The notes: generated by a model not told the origin, from the letters alone. A DNA stretch of 64,000 nt from Cyrtodaria siliqua (GCA_037043455.1 JAWPHD010004489.1:62001-126000); one strand, 5' to 3'; shown: positions 1-11,186, counted from the first letter of the stretch. Made by a program: numbers and translations.

Positions 1-36
1 CGTGTGTATTGTAATTATTGTAGTGTGTAGTTCACA

Positions 37-2535
37 ATGTCTATAACCATGACGTCCATAAAGGATCTTACGGAAATGGGTAAGGAGTTAGTTTATGCTG
101 GAGAGGAGCTTAGAACCTTTGTTAAAGACGAACAGGCTAGGGAAAGGGAATTTAGACTTAAGGAAAGAGAATTAGCAAAGCAGGAAAGAGATGAAGAAAG
201 TAGACTAGCTAAAGAGAAGCTAGATGCTGAGAAAGATAGGTTAGAAGTAGAAGGTAGACTAGTTAAAGATAAGCTAGAATTCGAAAGTAGATTAGCTACA
301 GAGAAGATAGAATTCGAAAGTAGATTAGCTAAAGAGAAGCTAGATGCTGATAAAGAGAAGCTAGAATTAGAAGGCAGGTTAGCTAAAGAGACGCGAGATG
401 ATGAAAGTAGAATAGTAAGGGAGAAGCAAGAGTTAGAACATGAGAGGTTCGAAACAGATGGTAGACTAGCTAAGGCTAAGATGATAATGGAAAGGGAGCA
501 AAAAGAGTTTGATCATAAGTTAGCTTTAGAGTTGGAAGCAGCTAAGACACATAGTAAGGAAAGTAAAACTGAAGGGAAAGATAGTTATTCTGGGAAGTTA
601 AAAGGTTCGAATTTACCATACTTTGATGCTGACAAAGATAACATGGACAGTTACTTGTTACGGTTCGAGCGTTATGCTGAGTTACAGGAATGGACAAAAG
701 ATAAGTGGGCAGTTCATTTAAGTGCGTTATTGAGAGGCAAGGCCTTAGATGTATTTTCTAGATTACCTAGTTTAGATGCTCTTGACTATGACAAGTTAAA
801 GGATGCTCTTTTAAAGAGATTTGAGCTAACTGAAGAAGGTTTTAGAAAGCGGTTTAGAGCTTGCTTGCCTGAGAAAGGAGAGTCATTTATTCAGTTTATT
901 AGTCGGTCTAGAAATTACTTAGATAGGTGGTTAGAGTTAGGGAAGGTAGCGCAGACTTATCAGGGCCTCATAGATTTCTTGTTGCGGGACCAGCTATTCA
1001 ATGTTTGTAGTAGAGATCTGTTCTTATTTCTTAAAGAAAGAAAACTAACTAGTGTAGATGAAATGGCAACTCAAGCAGATCAGTTTGCCGAGGCTAGAGG
1101 TGGAGCTCATAATGTAGTGTCGAAAGACAGAACTTTTAGAGATAGGCAAGGGGACGATCATAAACAGAAAGGCCAGAGTGGAAACTATAGAGGTGGAGGT
1201 AGTTCGATGGGTGCTAGAGGAGGTAGCAATAGTGGTAACATAGGTAGACCTTTTATTCGTTGTCGTCACTGTAATGGGAATCATGCTTCACATGAGTGTA
1301 GGAAACCGGTGAAAGTGTCCGCTGTCGTAGACAATTTTAGTGACCATAGTAGAGGGGACAACAATGTAGGGAGTCCGAACCAAGGTGTTAACCACCCATG
1401 GAATTTCGGTAGAGGTAGAGGTGGTCTAAACCGAGGTAGAGGCAGAGGGAGTAATAGTCCGGTTATTAAAACCGAGAGTAGTAGCTGTTGTGTTAAAGCG
1501 GATGGTGTAATGGCGAAGATCGGAACATGTCTCTTTCCGTATGCAAATCTTCCAACGGCAGATGGTAGAGTGAATGGCACGGACGTAATTGTAATGAGGG
1601 ATACAGGTTGTACAGGTGTGGTAGTTAGGCGTAGTTTAGTTACGGATGACCAGTTGGTAGGTAAACAGTCACCGTGTATGTTGTTAAATAAGTCGGTAGA
1701 GCACGTGCCAATAGCGAGAATAGATGTAGATACACCTTTCTTTAAAGGGACTACAGAGGCACTATGTATGGATGACCCGATGTATGATTTAAAGATAGGG
1801 AACATAGATGGTTCAGCACTTCCGGTAATGTCCGATTTTAGAAGTAGCATAAGTAATGCAGTAGAGACTAGAGCGCAGGTTCAGAAGCAAACTCAGGCTT
1901 ATAGGAAATTAAAGGTTCCTGCAGCCGTAGGTGACATATCTAAAGCGGAGTTTATAGAAGCACAAACTCAAGACGAGTCATTAGGTCCTTGTAAGGTGAA
2001 GGCCAAGGATGGTGTAGTGAAGAAGTGTAAAGGGACCGGTAGTTGTAAGTTTGTACATAAGAATAGGTTATTGTACCGAGAATTTGAAGATAGTGGTAGT
2101 AGACAGTTTCACCAATTAGTGGTACCTACCCAGTATAGAACGACAGTGCTTAAGGTAGCTCATGAGTCGATTATGGGAGGTCATTTAGGCGTAAAGAAAA
2201 CGTCAGATAGAGTATTGGCAGAATTGTATTGGCCAGGCGTTAGTGGAGATGTAACTAGGTATTGTAGGTCCTGCGATGTATGCCAAAGGACAGTACCAAA
2301 AGGTCGAGTGACCAAAGTACATTTAGGTCAGATGCCACTGATAGATACACCATTTAAGCGGGTAGCCGTAGACATAGTTGGACCAATTTTTCCAGTGTCG
2401 GATAGGAAAAATAGGTACATTTTAACCATGGTAGACTATGCAACTAGGTATACGGAGGCAGTAGCATTGCCCTCAATTGAAACTGAGAGAGTAGCTGAGG
2501 CATTAGTTGATATGTTCAGTAGGCTAGGTGACTGA
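37..2535 (+). CDS. Gag, aspartic protease and first half of integrase (reading frame breaks at 2535)
   Basis: The frame encodes 832 residues. Residues about 20-180 are a highly charged coiled coil built from repeated RLAKEKL/KLELEGR-type units. Residues about 195-345 resemble a retrotransposon Gag capsid domain (PYFDADKDNMDSYLLRFERY region). A zinc knuckle C-x2-C-x3-H-x4-C lies at residues 409-421, preceded by a Gly/Arg-rich stretch. DTG at residues 522-524 is the protease active site. Near residues 700-760 are the integrase His/Cys zinc-binding residues (HESIMGGH, then CDVC), followed by the first catalytic Asp in VAVDIVGP. The frame ends prematurely at SRLGD just before the second catalytic Asp. 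About five or six codons expected at this point are missing and the frame shifts, so a small deletion is the likely cause. The start was chosen as the first ATG, 36 bases into the window. Confidence 0.85.
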   Translation: MSITMTSIKDLTEMGKELVYAGEELRTFVKDEQAREREFRLKERELAKQERDEESRLAKEKLDAEKDRLEVEGRLVKDKLEFESRLATEKIEFESRLAKEKLDADKEKLELEGRLAKETRDDESRIVREKQELEHERFETDGRLAKAKMIMEREQKEFDHKLALELEAAKTHSKESKTEGKDSYSGKLKGSNLPYFDADKDNMDSYLLRFERYAELQEWTKDKWAVHLSALLRGKALDVFSRLPSLDALDYDKLKDALLKRFELTEEGFRKRFRACLPEKGESFIQFISRSRNYLDRWLELGKVAQTYQGLIDFLLRDQLFNVCSRDLFLFLKERKLTSVDEMATQADQFAEARGGAHNVVSKDRTFRDRQGDDHKQKGQSGNYRGGGSSMGARGGSNSGNIGRPFIRCRHCNGNHASHECRKPVKVSAVVDNFSDHSRGDNNVGSPNQGVNHPWNFGRGRGGLNRGRGRGSNSPVIKTESSSCCVKADGVMAKIGTCLFPYANLPTADGRVNGTDVIVMRDTGCTGVVVRRSLVTDDQLVGKQSPCMLLNKSVEHVPIARIDVDTPFFKGTTEALCMDDPMYDLKIGNIDGSALPVMSDFRSSISNAVETRAQVQKQTQAYRKLKVPAAVGDISKAEFIEAQTQDESLGPCKVKAKDGVVKKCKGTGSCKFVHKNRLLYREFEDSGSRQFHQLVVPTQYRTTVLKVAHESIMGGHLGVKKTSDRVLAELYWPGVSGDVTRYCRSCDVCQRTVPKGRVTKVHLGQMPLIDTPFKRVAVDIVGPIFPVSDRKNRYILTMVDYATRYTEAVALPSIETERVAEALVDMFSRLGD

Positions 2536-4699
2536 TTGTGGGTCACAGTTTACGTCAGAACTTATGGCTGAAGTAAGCAGGTTATTGTCTTTGCGTCAAA
2601 TCATGACAACACCATATCACCCTATGTGTAACGGGTTAGTCGAACGATTTAACGGGACGTTAAAGCAAATGTTACGGCGTATGTGTACCGAGAGACCCAA
2701 AGATTGGGACAAGTATCTCAATGCTTTATTGTTTGCATTTAGAGAGGTTCCACAAGAGAGTTTAGGATTTTCTCCGTTTGAGTTATTGTACGGTAGGTCA
2801 GTTAGAGGTCCCATGAGGATTCTTAGAGAGATGTGGGCAGGTGAAGTAGATAGTGATGAGGTTAAGACTACATATCAGTATGTTTTAGATCTGAAGGAGA
2901 AACTAGAGGAGACTTGTAAGATAGCTCAAAGTCAGTTAGTTAAGGCAAGTACCAAGTACAAACGGTAATTTGACCAGAAAGCTAGAGCTAGGAAGTTTAA
3001 GATAGATGACCAGGTGTTACTGTTACTCCCGACCGACAATAACAAGTTGTTATTGCAATGGAAAGGTCCGTTTTACGTTAGAGGGATAGTGAACACTATG
3101 GATTACCGTATCGAGATAAACGGAAAGTTAAAGACCTTTCATGCGAATATGCTGAAAGAGTATATCAGTAGAACCGATAATGTGCAACAAGGGGTGTTAA
3201 CCGTAGTTAATGTTGCAGTTATTGAGGATAGTGAGGAAGACAGTAGTGAGGACACTAGTCCCATGTATTTTCCCACTAGTGTAGGTAGGGAGAGAGCAGC
3301 CGATGTAGACATATCGGGCATGCTTAGTGTAGAGCAGCAACGAGAGATGGGTAGTTTACTCTCTGAGTTCAGTGATGTCTTGTCCGAAAACCCGGGGCAG
3401 ACAGATGGAGTGCAACATGATATTGTACTCACATCAGGGGAACCAATTAGAATTAAGGGGTATCCCATTCCATTTCACTCCCGATCAATTGTTGATGAGG
3501 AGGTGAAAGACATGTTGAAATTGGGTGTCATCGAACCTTCAAACGCCCCATTTTCATCCCCAGTCGTACTTATTAAGAAGAAAGATGGGTCAATTCGATT
3601 CTGCATCGATTTTAGGCAGCTCAATAAACGTACCATCTTTGATGCAGAGCCAATGCCTAATATTGAGGAGGTATTCTCTAAACTTGCGGGATATTCGTAT
3701 TTCTCCAAATTAGACCTCAGTAAAGGTTATTGGCAAGTCCCACTTTCACACCGAGCTAAAGAGATGACCTCCTTCGAAACTTCGCAAGGACTTTTTAAGT
3801 TCAAGGTCATGCCCTTTGGTCTCGTAAACGCCCCAGCAACATTCTGTAGGTTAATGAGGAAAGTCCTGAAGGATTTGTCCAACACAGACAGTTTTGTAGA
3901 TGACATCCTGGTGTTTACAACAACATTTGAAGACCATATTAAGGCTCTACGTAATCTGTTGGAACGGCTACGCCGGTTTAAACTGACTGCAAAACCTAGC
4001 AAGTGTCACATAGGTTACGCAGATATAGAGTGTCTGGGTCATGTTGTCGGGAGGGATCAGAAATTGAAACCCAACCCCGACAAGGTTAAGGCAATTCAGC
4101 AAGCACCAAGACCCGAGACAAAGAAACAAGTTAGGTAATTTTTAGGGTTGGCGGGTTTTTACAGGAAGTTTATTCCAAACTTTTCGGCTATAGCTGCACC
4201 TTTGTCAGACTTGACAAAGAAAGGTCAACCCAATAGGATAACTTGGGGGGAAAGCCAGGAGCGAGCTTTTGTCTCTTTAAAGGGGAGTCTGGTCAAAACC
4301 CCAATACTAAAATTACCTGAACTTGACCAGGAGTTTATCCTCAGAACGGATGCCTCCGATATCGGGGTGGGTGCAGTCCTACTGCAAGAGCAAGATGGGT
4401 GTAGTCTCCCCGTGGCTTACGCAAGTCGGAAACTATTACCCCGGGAATTTAACTACTCTGTTATCGAAAGGGAGTGTCTTGCAGTAGTGTGGGGTGTCAG
4501 TAAATTCCACCGATATGTTTTTGGTAAGGAATTTGTCTTGGAGACTGACCACCAACTGTTAGCTTATATGAATAAAGCAAAGGTAGCTAACAGTAGGTTA
4601 ATGAGGTGGGCACTGACTCTGCAGCCTTACCGGATGAAAATTAAAGCGATCCGAGGAAAGGACAATATTGGGGCAGACTATTTAAGTCGCCGCACATAA
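2528..4699 (+). pseudogene. Second half of integrase, reverse transcriptase and RNase H of the Gypsy element
   Basis: One reading frame runs from 2528 to 4699, interrupted only by TAA at 2966-2968 and TAA at 4136-4138. It starts inside the integrase core with the second catalytic Asp (TDCGSQF) and third acidic residue (GLVERFNG). An integrase C-terminal segment follows (LLLQWKGPFYVRG, about 3050-3085). Reverse transcriptase (about 3480-4080) shows SPVVLIKKKDGSIRFCIDFR, LDLSKGYWQ and the catalytic FVDD. Tyr is usual at the first position of that box, so Phe is a mild variant. FLGLAGFYRKFIPNF follows the second stop. RNase H (about 4330-4690) has LRTDASDIGVGAVL, RECLAVVW, LETDHQLL and GADYLSRR. 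Both stops fall where neighbouring residues are conserved and need only one base change each. Confidence 0.85.
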
Positions 4700-5035
4700 T
4701 GACCAGTTTAATACAATAGTGTATTGCAGTGTATTGTACAATAGTAGTATATGTTACGACAGGGTAGTGTACAATTGTAGAATAGTGTTGAAATTGTAAT
4801 TACATATTATAGTTGGGTTATAACTGCAGTGGATCGTTCCGGAAGACGGTCGTTGTACTAGCTGAAGGTTGCATCCCCCAATAGTAATATTTATATACTC
4901 AAGCGATTGAGCGATCAGCTTGTACGTTTTGTCGCTTATTTGCTCCGAAGAATTAATAGTTTCTTAACGTGTAAATATTAATTATCATTTTGTTGAATTT
5001 TAAAAGTGTAGCACTTTCTTTAAGTGGGGAGATGT
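4700..5035 (+). other. 3' untranslated leader to the LTR, with polypurine tract
   Basis: This is non-coding sequence between the RNase H stop and the LTR. The last bases before the LTR, AAGTGGGGAGATGT, are purine-rich and are the probable plus-strand primer site (polypurine tract). No further gene, such as an envelope, is present. Confidence 0.6.
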
Positions 5036-5453
5036 TGTCACAAAATGTCACGGGTAGAGCGTACTGGTCGTATATAGCTCTTGTATCGGTTACACCCAAA
5101 ATCTATTGTTCGAGTTGAAACAATTTCACAATATTCATGATCTATTCATGTAACACGTAAAAGCGTGCACATTTTAAGTGGCCGCCAGAGAGGCCGTGTC
5201 ATAAGTTTAGTTTTGTGCTAATGCATGTAAACGTATAGGTATATTTTCCTTAAACGGCAAAATTGTATAAGGGGCCTCTCGTGTAGATTCAATACTGTAG
5301 ATTTAGCCACGTTTGTCACGGACTGAACGGGGGAAATAATGATTTGGGCGTAATGTTTGCTATAAAACCCATTGTCTTCTAGCTCTCGCCGGGATCATCG
5401 ATAGTACTTTGTTGGAACAGAGATTGGACGGCAAAATTCATAGGCAACATGTG
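5036..5453 (+). repeat. 3' LTR (start clear, end uncertain)
   Basis: It begins TGTCACAAAATGTCA directly after the polypurine tract. A TATAAAA box lies near 5361. About 418 bp (5036-5453) recur inverted at 6616-7034. Identity stops at AACATGTG, where this copy continues GTTAGTA while the inverted copy continues CCTAAGCC and ends TTGTCACA about 19 bp later. The true LTR end is therefore either lost here or displaced. Confidence 0.7.
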
Positions 5454-6597
5454 GTTAGTAATTTTATTAAACTTTTATCGTACATTTGTATTCAGTGGGC
5501 GGCGCCATCTTGTTTGGCGGTTACGACATCCGGTTAGCATTGATGTTTCTCAAACATAACTTTAGACTAGCATATGATTTGAAGTTACTTTATTAGATGT
5601 AATTATTGTAATTGATCATAATTGTAAAACAATATTAATTTGATAACAGTGGATAATAGGTGCATTAGTTAACGTTGGCGTATAACTCGGTGATTGTAAT
5701 ACACGATTGTCAACATTAGTTAACAATGAGATGAGTGACAATAATAAATGCGTGCATGCATAACTCAGTGAGTGTAATATATGAGTAATTTGATCATGTT
5801 TATATTACATGTATTAGGGGCATTGATTAACAGCGACGTACATAGCGTATACATGGCGTTGTAGAATATGTATACATTGCTACTTCTCATTAGTACAGCT
5901 TGCATATATTGATTGAATAATGATTTGTTTGGGTAATGATAATTATGCAAGAGTGGTATGTTTGTCAACCGACATCTAAAACGTATGTATAATTACAGCC
6001 TAAGCCATCCAGGGTTGGATATAAGCCATCCAGGATATAAGCCATCCAGGGTTGGAGTAAGCCATCTAGGTTTGGATATCTAGGAGTGGAGCTAAGCTTC
6101 CACGACTAACGTTACAAGCGGTGGAGACGGTCCCCGTACCTGCGCAGCCAGGTTTTACTAACGACAACCCCCGGGACACAAGGTGGGCCCGTTACCAATC
6201 CTCACTGGAGGAATATCACTCACAATCTCAGTGGAGATTAACTATCATTGCATCGCGTCATCAACCCTTACAGAAGGCATTTGATGACAATCATCCATTG
6301 AATTCGCGCATCATCATCTTCATGAGCTCTCGCGCATCACAGTTATCGCGCTAGATCAACATTGTTATAGCTTTAACAACACTTTAGTGTCTTAGACATT
6401 CAGTATTTATAACAATACTAAGAACGTCTTAAACGTTCAGGAGAACATTCTTTTCATAGTTCATTTGTGTATTCGCTTGTTTTTTTTAGATAATTGTATA
6501 TATATTAAACATATTTTAAAAAGTTGCATTAAACTTATGTAAATGCAGTCACCGTCATTGATTCTTTCCTGAGTTAGCCCAACCACTAAGGTCATCC
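5454..6597. other. Spacer between the two inverted LTR copies
   Basis: No convincing gene. It starts GTTAGTA (donor-like), and ATTACAG at 5992-5998 is followed by CCTAAGCC, the same eight bases that follow the breakpoint in the inverted LTR copy. The short open frame at 6121-6354 has no recognisable domain. This may be LTR-internal or flanking DNA. Confidence 0.4.
5999..6083. repeat. Short degenerate tandem repeat (TAAGCCATCCAGGGTTGGA)
   Basis: Four imperfect copies of an 18-22 bp unit with core AAGCCATCCAGG. Confidence 0.7.
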
Positions 6598-7034
6598 TGT
6601 GACAACTGGGCTTAGGCACATGTTGCCTATGAATTTTGCCGTCCAATCTCTGTTCCAACAAAGTACTATCGATGATTCCGGCGAGAGCTAGAAGACAATG
6701 GGTTTTATAGCAAACATTACGCCCAAATCATTATTTTCCCCGTTCAGTCCGTGACAAACGTGGCTAAATCTACAGTATTGAATCTACACGAGAGGCCCCT
6801 TATACAATTTTGCCGTTTAAGGAAAATATACCTATACGTTTACATGCATTAGCACAAAACTAAACTTATGACACGGCCTCTCTGGCGGCCACTTAAAATG
6901 TGCACGCTTTTACGTGTTACATGAATAGATCATGAATATTGTGAAATTGTTTCAACTCGAACAATAGATTTTGGGTGTAACCGATACAAGAGCTATATAC
7001 GACCAGTACGCTCTACCCGTGACATTTTGTGACA
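6598..7034 (-). repeat. Inverted LTR copy, apparently a complete 437 bp solo LTR
   Basis: Read on the minus strand it starts TGTCACAAAATGTCA (from 7034) and ends CCCAGTTGTCACA (6598), so it has the canonical TG...CA ends. It matches 5036-5453 over nearly its whole length. The flanks (GTCATCC on the left, GGCCC on the right) show no obvious target duplication. It may be a solo LTR of the same family, or one arm of a rearranged foldback. Confidence 0.7.
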
Positions 7035-7084
7035 GGCCCTTAATTAACTTAGATCTCAAATAGGAATATATACAAGTCTTTTTT

Positions 7085-7344
<260 letters not shown>

Positions 7345-7810
7345 GCTATTTATTTTATTATACCGACCACATGGAGGGGTGCCATTTCAAAATGTCTTAC
7401 TCTGACGTCAAAACAAGGAGCCATCTGGTATTGCTTCACTTTGGGGTATAGGGAATTTAATATAATGGAGTGTTAACAGTGAGATATAATATTATTTATT
7501 TGGCCTGTAAACGTCTTTGTCTCTACAAAATCGCCAAACAGAACAGATATTACGTTCAATCAATATTGGTTCTATGCTTTCTTTTCAAGGAACCTTTCAG
7601 ACTACGCAAAATCAATCAAAGCACTGAAAGCACAGAAAGGCTGGGCTGCCTTTCAGAAGAACAATGGTTCACTCAATGAGCGGACACGATTTTTTTTATA
7701 AAATATTTTGTTTTTATTGTGTATTCCCGAAACTTTGATGGTTATGTTAAAAATGATTCGAGTTTTCTTAAACGACATACAAAGAAAAACATACCAGGTG
7801 ATATTTAATT
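7345..7810. other. Non-coding, nothing recognised
   Basis: AT-rich sequence. The 69-codon frame at 7470-7679 has no domain and is not supported. Confidence 0.5.
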
Positions 7811-8010
7811 AGTTGTAACATTTAGTGAAAGTGGTTGTAACTTTTAGCGGAACCTAAACTTGTGTTACATATGGCACATATTTGTAATTTTAGCGAAAAC
7901 TGATTTTATAACATTTAGCGGAAAATTGTTACATTTGCCGAAATTTTGTTACAAATGGCGTTCGTAATTTCGTTGTTGTTACCTTTGGCGGTTTGTTACA
8001 TTTAGGGATG
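7811..8010. repeat. Degenerate TTGTTACATTTAGCGG repeat cluster
   Basis: About nine diverged copies of a motif like TTGTTACATTTRGCGGAA, spaced 15-35 bp apart, with variants in each copy. Ordinary microsatellite slippage does not give this spacing. Confidence 0.65.
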
Positions 8011-8962
8011 CTACATAGACCACTACTGCATTTTCCATAGACTTACTGTTTAATGATTTCCCATCTGACATGTAAACAAAATTCCACGCTTTTTTCTGCT
8101 TATCCTGCTGCACAGATGCAGGGAGTACGTTACTCTCTGACAGATGTAACTTAGATACATGTAAAAATTAACTTCTTGTTAGGCGGCGACGACCTATTTG
8201 TAATGCCAATTTCATGTGTCCGAAGGTCAAGTCCTAGACTGGTATCAGTCTGTAAATTAGACTATAAATAATAAATTTAGACAAATTAAAAACTAAAATA
8301 ATACTCTGCATAAAAATTATTTTATTTCAAGCTCTGTTTCTCTCCATGGCTGAATTAATGTTGAGATAAGACTATACAAGTTGTAAGTGGAGATATTTGC
8401 CTCTTTCAGTGCTAAGGAAATTCTATAATGATAGGTTATAGTTAAAATGTTATAATATTAAGAACTAATGCCAGTCTAGTCATGACCGTACAATCTGAGG
8501 GAATCCCCAAACAAATGTATAATCAAAGCATTGAAAGCGCTGATGGACTGTGCCACTCAGAAAGTATTGATTCCGGGAAAGAAAGGGGTTTGCATACTAA
8601 GGTGGTGAACATTTGTGCAAAATATTATTGAAATCGGATGTGGCATTACCAAAGTTACATAATCGGCGGGGGATAAAAAGTGAAGTTATGTAGAAATGTT
8701 TAAATTTTATAAGTGTCAAAAGGGAATAATTGTAAAATGAAAATGTCAGAGAAAGTTGGTCACAAGAGATATCGATTCTTTTCGAAAACCAATCAGATTC
8801 AATCAATTCGAGTTATCGCCCCTTGAATGTCTGAACAAAAAAAAAGGATTTCTGCAAAGACTTTTTCGGTGGCGATATGGCTAAAACAAAACAAATTTCA
8901 TTGAATAAGGATAAGTATAAAAAATTAATAATAATAATAACAATAATAATAATAATAAATAG
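8011..8962. other. Non-coding, with a short AAT run at its right end
   Basis: No gene signal. The 69-codon minus-strand frame near 8600-8800 is not supported. An imperfect (AAT)n run lies at about 8926-8958, directly before the next foldback. Confidence 0.5.
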
Positions 8963-9115
8963 AGGATCTTAAACGAGTTCTCATTTCATATAAGATTTAT
9001 GAAACGAGTTATGAATTATTTTAATTTTAACGAGCCTTTTGGCGAGTTAAAATTAAAAATAATTCATAACGAGTTTCATAAATCTTATATGGAATGGGAA
9101 CGAGTTTAAGATCCT
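8963..9115. mobile_element. Foldback/MITE hairpin (153 bp)
   Basis: Near-perfect palindrome: the left arm begins AGGATCTTAAACGAGTTC and the right arm ends GAACGAGTTTAAGATCCT. The loop is GAGCCTTTTGGCGAG. There is no coding capacity. Confidence 0.8.
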
Positions 9116-9178
9116 TTTTATCACTTAAAATTGCAATCAAATTAGTAAAAATGAATTCAGATGGACATAGAACCGCCA

Positions 9179-9367
9179 CGACGTCAGACACACTTTAGCG
9201 CCAAAACGTCATAAAATATGTGACGTCGTAACGTCGCGTCTCACACATGACGTTGCGTATAAAAGAGTTCGTGTTTTACCTCTTTACAAAATAGCAGTTT
9301 ACAACAAACCAACAACAATGTTTTGTATAACGTGCATTATTTTTATAAGCTGTCACAAATAGTAAGT
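9179..9367 (+). promoter_or_regulatory. Possible promoter and short signal-peptide-like first exon
   Basis: Five TGACG/CGTCA motifs (9179-9255, including TGACGTCG at 9221) lie just before TATAAAAG at 9258-9265. An ATG at 9318 opens a short hydrophobic stretch (MFCITCIIFISCHK) that meets a consensus splice donor, GTAAGT, at 9362-9367. This spacing fits a TATA promoter with a first exon for a secreted peptide. I cannot see the next exon, so this is inference only. Confidence 0.3.
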
Positions 9368-11136
9368 TTATGACTCAGATCTGGATGAATTTGTAATAAA
9401 TAAAATAGTTTCAGTTAATAAACTTGCGTAGTGTTACAGGTTTAACTCAACCAATCAAAATCGTTCCAGGTTGTATTACACGTGTGTAATACAATAGAAT
9501 ATTAAATGGGTGTTCGACGCTGCTAACAAGGGGCGTTATGTGATAAATACATGTAGTCTGATGTAACGGTAGTCAGAGTTTCTATGTATAACCTAAATTC
9601 CTTAAATATGAATACTTTTTAAACACAATATTGATTGTTGTAATAACAAACGTGATAAAATGCCATTGATAGAACTATTCCATTATAATATGTGTATTCG
9701 TATTCATATTCATGTAATCATGTGTATTCTCTAAATAACGTATGTTTGTTTGTACTCTTCTCTGAAATATTGTGTATCGCATTTCGCCTTGTTTAGGCAA
9801 TAAACATGTAAATGTTATGCCAAATAAAATATTGAAATGAATGGAATTGAATTGATGAAAATAATTATATGGTTTGATAAAGAGATGCCTGTGGTATATA
9901 GTTATATAATCTCTTTTACTCGCGAATGTTACTATGATGTAATGTGATAAAATTGTTTCAATTTAATATCATGGTAATCGAATTACTTACTCTTCAAATG
10001 TACGTACGGCACGGATTGTATTTGTTATCCAATTACATCTGATATATATCTATTTCATGTATGCATGCTAATTATTCTAATATATGTTATAAACAAATTT
10101 ATAAACACTATCGTTTGTCGTTATATCATCCTTCATACACTGAAAATATAGCGATAATCTCTATTAGATTAGTTACTAAACTATTAATTGCTACTTTTGT
10201 TATTCTCCTTATACGCGGTACGGTACGGCTTTTACTCCCAACCGCATGTAGACGCTTGTTTGCGTTATACGCGGTACGGTACGGCTTTTACTCCCAACCT
10301 CATGTAGACGCTTGTTTACGTTATAAGACAAGCGCATTAATTTGTACAGGATATTACTTAAACTTAAGTTAAAATCTCTTAATGTTTACCAACGCTTAGA
10401 TATTTATCAATATGTTGTCAATATACGGATCCTTTTCCCATTTACAGCCTTGGAAATGCTACTACTTGTATCGCGCTGTAATCTGTTGCTCTTTGGTTTC
10501 TAGTAGAAATTCTTGTGCGCCAGAATTCTCACTACTTAGGACGGTGCCGTCAACTACTTAGGACGGTTGCCTGACGACACCGTCCAAAAATCACACACTT
10601 TCCCTTTTACACTGCCATATCATAGAACAATATCATATGGATGAAACCTATGTTAAATAATAAAAAGAAATAAATAACAAATTCAAGTAAACATAATTGA
10701 AAGGAAAAAAGATCCAAAATGGATGGGATATGGTGTAGAGAAGTTTTCAACCAAATGCATAGTTTAGGCATGAGGAATGTCATATAGCACATGACGGTAA
10801 TTCAACACTATTGGTGTGAACATATAATTATGTGGCAGAAAGTGTGCCCTTTGTATCCGAAAAGTTTGGTACAATTTTAGTCAAAGTTGTTTTGTTTTTT
10901 ATGTGAAATATTTTCAAATTCTTTATTCACTTAAGTTCATACATATGAACAGCATAAGCAACAGTTACAAAATACATTTATATTAATGGCGACAGGTCAT
11001 CAAATATAATTCTAAACACGTATACATCAGGAAACGACAATATACTAACTATCTAACAGGCCGATTTATGGATTTCTAACCAAAATATGAGTATACTAAA
11101 TAGTATACTAGATGTTACAGGATTATTATCAGGATT
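9368..11136. other. Non-coding region with one 56 bp duplication
   Basis: No gene supported. It holds a small hairpin around TTGTATTACACGTGTGTAAT (9471-9494). A 56 bp unit starting TTATACGCGGTACGGTACGG occurs twice at 10209-10320. The rest is AT-rich. Confidence 0.5.
10209..10320. repeat. Tandem duplication, 56 bp x2
   Basis: Two near-identical adjacent units, each containing TACGCGGTACGGTACGGC and CATGTAGACGCTTGTTT. Confidence 0.85.

Positions 11137-11186
<50 letters not shown>

Larger units (their letters stand above)
1..5453 (+). mobile_element. Gypsy-class LTR retrotransposon with integrase before reverse transcriptase (Gmr1-like order)
   Basis: The domain order along one strand is Gag coiled coil and capsid, zinc knuckle, aspartic protease, integrase (zinc-binding, DDE core, C-terminal part), reverse transcriptase, RNase H, polypurine tract, 3' LTR. 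In most Ty3/Gypsy elements integrase is last. Integrase before RT is the Ty1/Copia order, and within Gypsy it marks the Gmr1-like group. The RT and RNase H motifs are clearly Gypsy-like, not Copia-like. The 5' LTR and primer-binding site lie left of the window, which begins 36 bases before the Gag ATG. The copy is recent but dead: one deletion/frameshift near 2525 and two in-frame stops. Confidence 0.88.

Noticed and set aside
1281..1850. 189-codon minus-strand frame inside the Gypsy element
   Set aside because: Antisense of Gag/protease coding sequence.
5454..5998. Certain intron inside the LTR
   Set aside because: Only GT...AG ends and eight matching bases support it; kept as a hypothesis, not annotated as an intron.
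6121..6354. 77-codon protein between the LTR copies
   Set aside because: No domain, low length, and no homology to Gag or Env recognised.
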